From Azolla caroliniana (taxonomy: Eukaryota; Polypodiophyta): a stretch of 64,000 bases of DNA. The notes under the pieces were generated by a model that saw nothing but the letters and a program-made list of their open reading frames with translations, searched no databases and had not been told where the DNA came from. Positions 56,801-64,000 of the stretch are shown here, piece by piece. The stretch is from positions 5,146,001-5,210,000 of the forward strand of contig JBHGNT010000015.1 of assembly GCA_043228905.1 (NCBI GenBank), written 5' to 3'. The translations under genes and the position numbers were made by a program. The first letter of the stretch is position 1. Each line of letters opens with the position of its first letter.

Positions 56801-57629
56801 CATAGGCGCGCCCTCATTCTACAATGATAATAAAAATGAAGGAAGGTGTTACATAGGCGCGCCCTCATTCTACAATGATAATAAAAATGAAGGGAGATGT
56901 TCCATAGGCGCGTCCCGCTTCTAATGATAATCTAAAGGACGATGTCACGCGGATGAACGTTCTAGATAAATGCATCTATCTTTTCCCACATTTCTTTAGG
57001 TACTAGAACGGAAGGCTTTCAACGCGCGGTGAACGTCCATGAATCGAGCAGAGAGACGAGCCAAACCGATGCCCGGGCTATAAAGAAGAACTATTGGAAT
57101 GGGAGAGAAGATAAATGGAGGATGCGGCGGGCGTCCGCCTATGGTCGTTAGGCGTACGTATGTGGTCTCTCATGGTCCAAGGCAGAGAAGTGAACTAGAT
57201 TTTACATCGACGCATGTGCAGCTCGTCGCGTGTATCCACTCAGAATTCTCTTCACTCTTACCATGGGCACGCCATGTGCCACCTCCGGCCTATGACACGT
57301 GTATATCCTATACGTGTATATCCCCGCTCGATGGTTCTTTATACTCCTCTCGTTTCTCAGGGTAGTGGAAATCGGTGTTGTGTTGGTGTCCGAAACCATA
57401 TTGTGCTTCCGCCAAATCATTTTGCATAATATGCATGGCCGAGGGAAGCCACCAAAAAATAAGATGCTTCCGCCAAGCAAAATGCCGAGGGACCCTTAGC
57501 GCAACCGACGCTTCCGCCAAACATGGCCAACTTGACGATCAAGCATAAGCGCATCATTTGAGACGAATCCGCCATGAGCGACCAATGCTTCCGCCAAACG
57601 TGGACGACTTGATATCACTGGATTGAGAT

Positions 57630-57791
57630 GGGGGCCGCGCGAACGCGAGCCCCTGCTGTCACAAATTATGACGTGCACTCTCCCGCTTGGGGAGATGCTA
57701 GGGCAAGCAGTCCCTCCGGTGGTGCAATGGAGGCACCGGCCCTAAGCCATCGGCCTTCTTGATCACCGATTGACCCCGCCCAGGTAAGTAT
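57630..57791 (-). ncRNA. U1 snRNA gene, copy 6
   Basis: Same sequence and promoter spacing as copy 2. Confidence 0.97.
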
Positions 57792-59932
57792 GTTTTGGCT
57801 TAGCGCAACGCTCTCGTTTTATAGCCCCCTTGCTCTGCATCCTCTCTATGTGGGACGTTCTTATCTTGCGTCTGTGTATTCACCATGACACGCACGCACA
57901 ACCGTCATCGCGCCACCATCCTCTCACGTCAATCTACCCACTCACTATTGGTGGTTCACTTTAACCTCGTCCATGTTTAGCCCCTTCACGTTTCCGTTCA
58001 TATCTATAGATCGCACATCACACGCTCCAACCTCGCCTACCTTCTCCTTCTCGTAATTAATTTAAGTACAGCGGCTAGAGAGAAACCATGCGCGTCGTGA
58101 CGTAGAACCGTGCGTCAATGGCCATGGGTTGCCGAAGCTGTAGAATAACAAAGGAGGGAAACACCGATGCGATGTCCATGTACAACCAACACGCTCGCAC
58201 AATCCTTGAGCACTGGCCGAGACGTGAATCCACGCGTGCGTCGCTTGTGCAATCCCCGTCGACAGCCGAAGAACGTGAGGAGGATGAGGCGCATGTCTCA
58301 CATCAGTCAATTTTGAGAATCACTTCCCGTCTCCCAAGCGCACAAATTGCGCAGATATGAGGAGGAGATACAACGCTTTCTAAAAGTTCGGAACGTCGGG
58401 AGCAAGAACTTCAAGTCGTGCGTTGCAAGCCCGGAGGAAACATAAGACGAAGCACGGAAATAGCAACAACGCAACCCTTGAGCTACATCAGGGTTGTTCT
58501 TCTGAATCATGTGCTTTATCGTCTTCTACATTATTTCTTCTCCCTTGCGTGTACATGTTGAAGCCATTATTTTAACGTATAGATCGTTAGATCATGTTGC
58601 CTTGGCCATACTTTATGCGTCGTATAAATCGTATGCGTGTTAAATGTATTGCTTGTGAGGTTTACGCCTACATTACGCATTACACTATCTACTCCGTTAT
58701 TCGAAATCCATATAGTACATGTTTGATAGGAGATGTTGTCTCATGCGTGTATCAGGTCAATGGCTCAAACCTCATGTTTCATATACCCCTCCGGTCGCCG
58801 AGTGTCCGTAGAGCCCAAAGGCGTTTATTACGCGTCTCGATTGCATCGTCATTGGATTGCGTCTTTGTTTAAGATCCGTTTATGTATGCATATGGATGGG
58901 ATCGCGTGTATGCCTATGCGATGTTATACATGTCCTAGACATGTAGTGTGCATGTTCAGAATTTGTTATACGATATCGGTATCATATGCATGATGGTGTG
59001 TGTTTCGGGGTTTAGGGTCGCGGTGCCCACCCTCGCATTTCTGTGGGGAAGGTGCGGTGACCATCCTTATTTAACGAAATTAGTGCTACTACCCTCGGTC
59101 GCCCCGATTGTGCCATATGTAAAAATTGCGCAAAGCATGGCCACGGTCGGTGTATGTTGCCTTGGATCATGGTGTCTTGCCCATTCCCCGCCCATTTAAG
59201 GGGAATTAGGGTTAGACCCACTTCTCATTGGGTCGCCCTTACGAATCCCGCATCGAGTCTCCCGCGTTCGTTACTTGATTAGGGGGGCGTCACGAGACCA
59301 TCATTGTGAAACGCATTGGTCATGAGATAACCATGTGACGGGCCACACTAGCTTCAATGCGGAGAAGAGGGCGCGTGTCGGCGTGGCCATTCGGTTGCTC
59401 ATTAGTGTGTGCCATTGTCATGACGAGACTCGAGGTTGGGTAACGTGAAAACGTAGTTACCTAGATGCAACGATGCGGAACATATTTCCTTGAGGTTTAC
59501 GCGCGCCGGTCGTTCAAGTAATTGTAAATTCTCTTTCCCTCGACATGCAGTGGGGCCTAATGATTTACTACGTGCAGACGGGTGGATCTCCATTACAATT
59601 CTCGCTCGATTCGGGAAGCTCACACGATTTCGTGAACGTTCGTTTGGTTCAGATATGGGGGCTTATAACCACCAATAACGAATCGCACCTATAAGGTGCA
59701 CTTGGCGATGGGAGAGTATGTATATCCCGACTTGGTATAGGGATGGATAATAGGGTGGCTACAACCAAACAACAACAAATGTGGTCCCCACGATCGGCCA
59801 AGGTGGTTTCGATGCAATGAGAGGACAAAAGTTTGCTTTAAATGTTGAGATGATTATATAACGTATATCCCACATGGTGAGGCATGTTAGGGTGCAGCCT
59901 ATAAGAAGCAAATCGGTTCTTCAAGAGAACTC

Positions 59933-60123
59933 ATACCTTTCTCGGCCTTTTGGCTAAGATCAAGTGTAGTATCTGTTCTTATCAGTTTAATATCTGATAC
60001 GCGGCCTATCAGGCCGCACGATATTAACCTAATTTCTTTCATGGGGGCAGCTCTCGCTCAAGGCAGCTTGCTGCATTTGGGAGTTGCGTGCGTCGCCTCA
60101 GCCTTGCACTGATGTTGAGGTCA
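59933..60123 (+). ncRNA. U2 snRNA gene, copy 6
   Basis: Same sequence and flanks as U2 copy 1. Confidence 0.97.
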
Positions 60124-60952
60124 CATAGGCGCGCCCTCATTCTACAATGATAATAAAAATGAAGGAAGGTGTTACATAGGCGCGCCCTCATTCTACAATG
60201 ATAATAAAAATGAAGGGAGATGTTCCATAGGCGCGTCCCGCTTCTAATGATAATCTAAAGGACGATGTCACGCGGATGAACGTTCTAGATAAATGCATCT
60301 ATCTTTTCCCACATTTCTTTAGGTACTAGAACGGAAGGCTTTCAACGCGCGGTGAACGTCCATGAATCGAGCAGAGAGACGAGCCAAACCGATGCCCGGG
60401 CTATAAAGAAGAACTATTGGAATGGGAGAGAAGATAAATGGAGGATGCGGCGGGCGTCCGCCTATGGTCGTTAGGCGTACGTATGTGGTCTCTCATGGTC
60501 CAAGGCAGAGAAGTGAACTAGATTTTACATCGACGCATGTGCAGCTCGTCGCGTGTATCCACTCAGAATTCTCTTCACTCTTACCATGGGCACGCCATGT
60601 GCCACCTCCGGCCTATGACACGTGTATATCCTATACGTGTATATCCCCGCTCGATGGTTCTTTATACTCCTCTCGTTTCTCAGGGTAGTGGAAATCGGTG
60701 TTGTGTTGGTGTCCGAAACCATATTGTGCTTCCGCCAAATCATTTTGCATAATATGCATGGCCGAGGGAAGCCACCAAAAAATAAGATGCTTCCGCCAAG
60801 CAAAATGCCGAGGGACCCTTAGCGCAACCGACGCTTCCGCCAAACATGGCCAACTTGACGATCAAGCATAAGCGCATCATTTGAGACGAATCCGCCATGA
60901 GCGACCAATGCTTCCGCCAAACGTGGACGACTTGATATCACTGGATTGAGAT

Positions 60953-61114
60953 GGGGGCCGCGCGAACGCGAGCCCCTGCTGTCACAAATTATGACGTGCA
61001 CTCTCCCGCTTGGGGAGATGCTAGGGCAAGCAGTCCCTCCGGTGGTGCAATGGAGGCACCGGCCCTAAGCCATCGGCCTTCTTGATCACCGATTGACCCC
61101 GCCCAGGTAAGTAT
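60953..61114 (-). ncRNA. U1 snRNA gene, copy 7
   Basis: Same sequence as copy 2; the next U1 would begin beyond the window end (about 64276). Confidence 0.97.
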
Positions 61115-63255
61115 GTTTTGGCTTAGCGCAACGCTCTCGTTTTATAGCCCCCTTGCTCTGCATCCTCTCTATGTGGGACGTTCTTATCTTGCGTCTGTGT
61201 ATTCACCATGACACGCACGCACAACCGTCATCGCGCCACCATCCTCTCACGTCAATCTACCCACTCACTATTGGTGGTTCACTTTAACCTCGTCCATGTT
61301 TAGCCCCTTCACGTTTCCGTTCATATCTATAGATCGCACATCACACGCTCCAACCTCGCCTACCTTCTCCTTCTCGTAATTAATTTAAGTACAGCGGCTA
61401 GAGAGAAACCATGCGCGTCGTGACGTAGAACCGTGCGTCAATGGCCATGGGTTGCCGAAGCTGTAGAATAACAAAGGAGGGAAACACCGATGCGATGTCC
61501 ATGTACAACCAACACGCTCGCACAATCCTTGAGCACTGGCCGAGACGTGAATCCACGCGTGCGTCGCTTGTGCAATCCCCGTCGACAGCCGAAGAACGTG
61601 AGGAGGATGAGGCGCATGTCTCACATCAGTCAATTTTGAGAATCACTTCCCGTCTCCCAAGCGCACAAATTGCGCAGATATGAGGAGGAGATACAACGCT
61701 TTCTAAAAGTTCGGAACGTCGGGAGCAAGAACTTCAAGTCGTGCGTTGCAAGCCCGGAGGAAACATAAGACGAAGCACGGAAATAGCAACAACGCAACCC
61801 TTGAGCTACATCAGGGTTGTTCTTCTGAATCATGTGCTTTATCGTCTTCTACATTATTTCTTCTCCCTTGCGTGTACATGTTGAAGCCATTATTTTAACG
61901 TATAGATCGTTAGATCATGTTGCCTTGGCCATACTTTATGCGTCGTATAAATCGTATGCGTGTTAAATGTATTGCTTGTGAGGTTTACGCCTACATTACG
62001 CATTACACTATCTACTCCGTTATTCGAAATCCATATAGTACATGTTTGATAGGAGATGTTGTCTCATGCGTGTATCAGGTCAATGGCTCAAACCTCATGT
62101 TTCATATACCCCTCCGGTCGCCGAGTGTCCGTAGAGCCCAAAGGCGTTTATTACGCGTCTCGATTGCATCGTCATTGGATTGCGTCTTTGTTTAAGATCC
62201 GTTTATGTATGCATATGGATGGGATCGCGTGTATGCCTATGCGATGTTATACATGTCCTAGACATGTAGTGTGCATGTTCAGAATTTGTTATACGATATC
62301 GGTATCATATGCATGATGGTGTGTGTTTCGGGGTTTAGGGTCGCGGTGCCCACCCTCGCATTTCTGTGGGGAAGGTGCGGTGACCATCCTTATTTAACGA
62401 AATTAGTGCTACTACCCTCGGTCGCCCCGATTGTGCCATATGTAAAAATTGCGCAAAGCATGGCCACGGTCGGTGTATGTTGCCTTGGATCATGGTGTCT
62501 TGCCCATTCCCCGCCCATTTAAGGGGAATTAGGGTTAGACCCACTTCTCATTGGGTCGCCCTTACGAATCCCGCATCGAGTCTCCCGCGTTCGTTACTTG
62601 ATTAGGGGGGCGTCACGAGACCATCATTGTGAAACGCATTGGTCATGAGATAACCATGTGACGGGCCACACTAGCTTCAATGCGGAGAAGAGGGCGCGTG
62701 TCGGCGTGGCCATTCGGTTGCTCATTAGTGTGTGCCATTGTCATGACGAGACTCGAGGTTGGGTAACGTGAAAACGTAGTTACCTAGATGCAACGATGCG
62801 GAACATATTTCCTTGAGGTTTACGCGCGCCGGTCGTTCAAGTAATTGTAAATTCTCTTTCCCTCGACATGCAGTGGGGCCTAATGATTTACTACGTGCAG
62901 ACGGGTGGATCTCCATTACAATTCTCGCTCGATTCGGGAAGCTCACACGATTTCGTGAACGTTCGTTTGGTTCAGATATGGGGGCTTATAACCACCAATA
63001 ACGAATCGCACCTATAAGGTGCACTTGGCGATGGGAGAGTATGTATATCCCGACTTGGTATAGGGATGGATAATAGGGTGGCTACAACCAAACAACAACA
63101 AATGTGGTCCCCACGATCGGCCAAGGTGGTTTCGATGCAATGAGAGGACAAAAGTTTGCTTTAAATGTTGAGATGATTATATAACGTATATCCCACATGG
63201 TGAGGCATGTTAGGGTGCAGCCTATAAGAAGCAAATCGGTTCTTCAAGAGAACTC

Positions 63256-63446
63256 ATACCTTTCTCGGCCTTTTGGCTAAGATCAAGTGTAGTATCTGTT
63301 CTTATCAGTTTAATATCTGATACGCGGCCTATCAGGCCGCACGATATTAACCTAATTTCTTTCATGGGGGCAGCTCTCGCTCAAGGCAGCTTGCTGCATT
63401 TGGGAGTTGCGTGCGTCGCCTCAGCCTTGCACTGATGTTGAGGTCA
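63256..63446 (+). ncRNA. U2 snRNA gene, copy 7
   Basis: Same sequence and flanks as U2 copy 1; last complete snRNA gene in the window. Confidence 0.97.
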
Positions 63447-64000
63447 CATAGGCGCGCCCTCATTCTACAATGATAATAAAAATGAAGGAAGGTGTTACAT
63501 AGGCGCGCCCTCATTCTACAATGATAATAAAAATGAAGGGAGATGTTCCATAGGCGCGTCCCGCTTCTAATGATAATCTAAAGGACGATGTCACGCGGAT
63601 GAACGTTCTAGATAAATGCATCTATCTTTTCCCACATTTCTTTAGGTACTAGAACGGAAGGCTTTCAACGCGCGGTGAACGTCCATGAATCGAGCAGAGA
63701 GACGAGCCAAACCGATGCCCGGGCTATAAAGAAGAACTATTGGAATGGGAGAGAAGATAAATGGAGGATGCGGCGGGCGTCCGCCTATGGTCGTTAGGCG
63801 TACGTATGTGGTCTCTCATGGTCCAAGGCAGAGAAGTGAACTAGATTTTACATCGACGCATGTGCAGCTCGTCGCGTGTATCCACTCAGAATTCTCTTCA
63901 CTCTTACCATGGGCACGCCATGTGCCACCTCCGGCCTATGACACGTGTATATCCTATACGTGTATATCCCCGCTCGATGGTTCTTTATACTCCTCTCGTT

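Larger units (their letters stand above)
40351..64000. repeat. Tandem U1-U2 snRNA gene array, 3,323-bp unit, runs off the window
   Basis: From about 40374 to the window end the sequence repeats with a period of exactly 3,323 bp (same landmarks at 43318, 46641, 49964, 53287, 56610, 59933, 63256). Each unit holds one U2 gene (+) and one U1 gene (-). The gene 3' ends face each other across about 830 bp, and the 5' ends are about 2,140 bp apart. Units look virtually identical. One site is A in the first two units (41956, 45279) and T in the rest (48602 onward). The first 340 bp (40374-40711) differ from the other units at about nine sites. No further gene was recognised in the spacers; specifically no U4, U5, U6 or 5S. 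Confidence 0.97.

Noticed and set aside
40374-64000. Many 60-92-codon open frames repeated in every array unit
   Set aside because: They recur only because the DNA unit is copied. They overlap each other on both strands, some cross U1, and none shows a domain or codon bias.

Overview
This is nuclear DNA of a land plant, probably a seed plant. The evidence is an intron-split ERD4-type CSC1 channel gene, a plant B3-domain gene, plant-type Ty1-copia and Ty3-gypsy retrotransposons, LINE fragments, and plant-type U1 and U2 snRNA genes with the plant snRNA promoter element (USE, RTCCCACATCG). The species cannot be named from the sequence.

Layout. 1-2.1 kb: 5' part of an ERD4/CSC1-like gene on the minus strand with its promoter. 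4.0-16.2 kb: two copies of a segment carrying a B3-domain gene. The first copy (4.0-5.6 kb) has an open frame. The second (9.4-16.2 kb) is split by a complete 5.2-kb copia element and also has a nonsense codon. Between the copies lie a LINE relic and a decayed copia. 16.2-17.8 kb: a 298-bp inverted-repeat element with a 5S-rRNA-like core, then a decayed repetitive ORF. 17.84-18.15 kb: an isolated, CpG-decayed piece of the snRNA repeat unit. 18.15-40.35 kb: a nested retrotransposon nest. Gypsy element A is the host; gypsy B, a LINE, a sugar-transporter pseudogene and a gag-only gypsy element C lie inside it. 40.35-64 kb: a tandem array of a 3,323-bp unit.

The array is the main discovery. Each unit holds a U2 snRNA gene on the plus strand and a U1 snRNA gene on the minus strand, so the RNAs that recognise the branch point and the 5' splice site are amplified together. 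Seven U1 and seven U2 copies lie in the window and look virtually identical. Both genes have a USE and a TATA box with the same 22-bp gap, which is closer to the plant Pol III arrangement than to the Pol II one usual for U1 and U2. Element A is inserted in the edge unit of the array. Unit fragments on its two sides match consecutive parts of the unit, and the orphan left fragment has lost many CpGs that the array keeps.

Nearly everything between 7 and 40 kb is dead or decaying mobile DNA. The only genes that look functional are the CSC1-like gene, perhaps the first B3 gene, and the snRNA genes. All calls were made by reading; no alignment or folding program was run.
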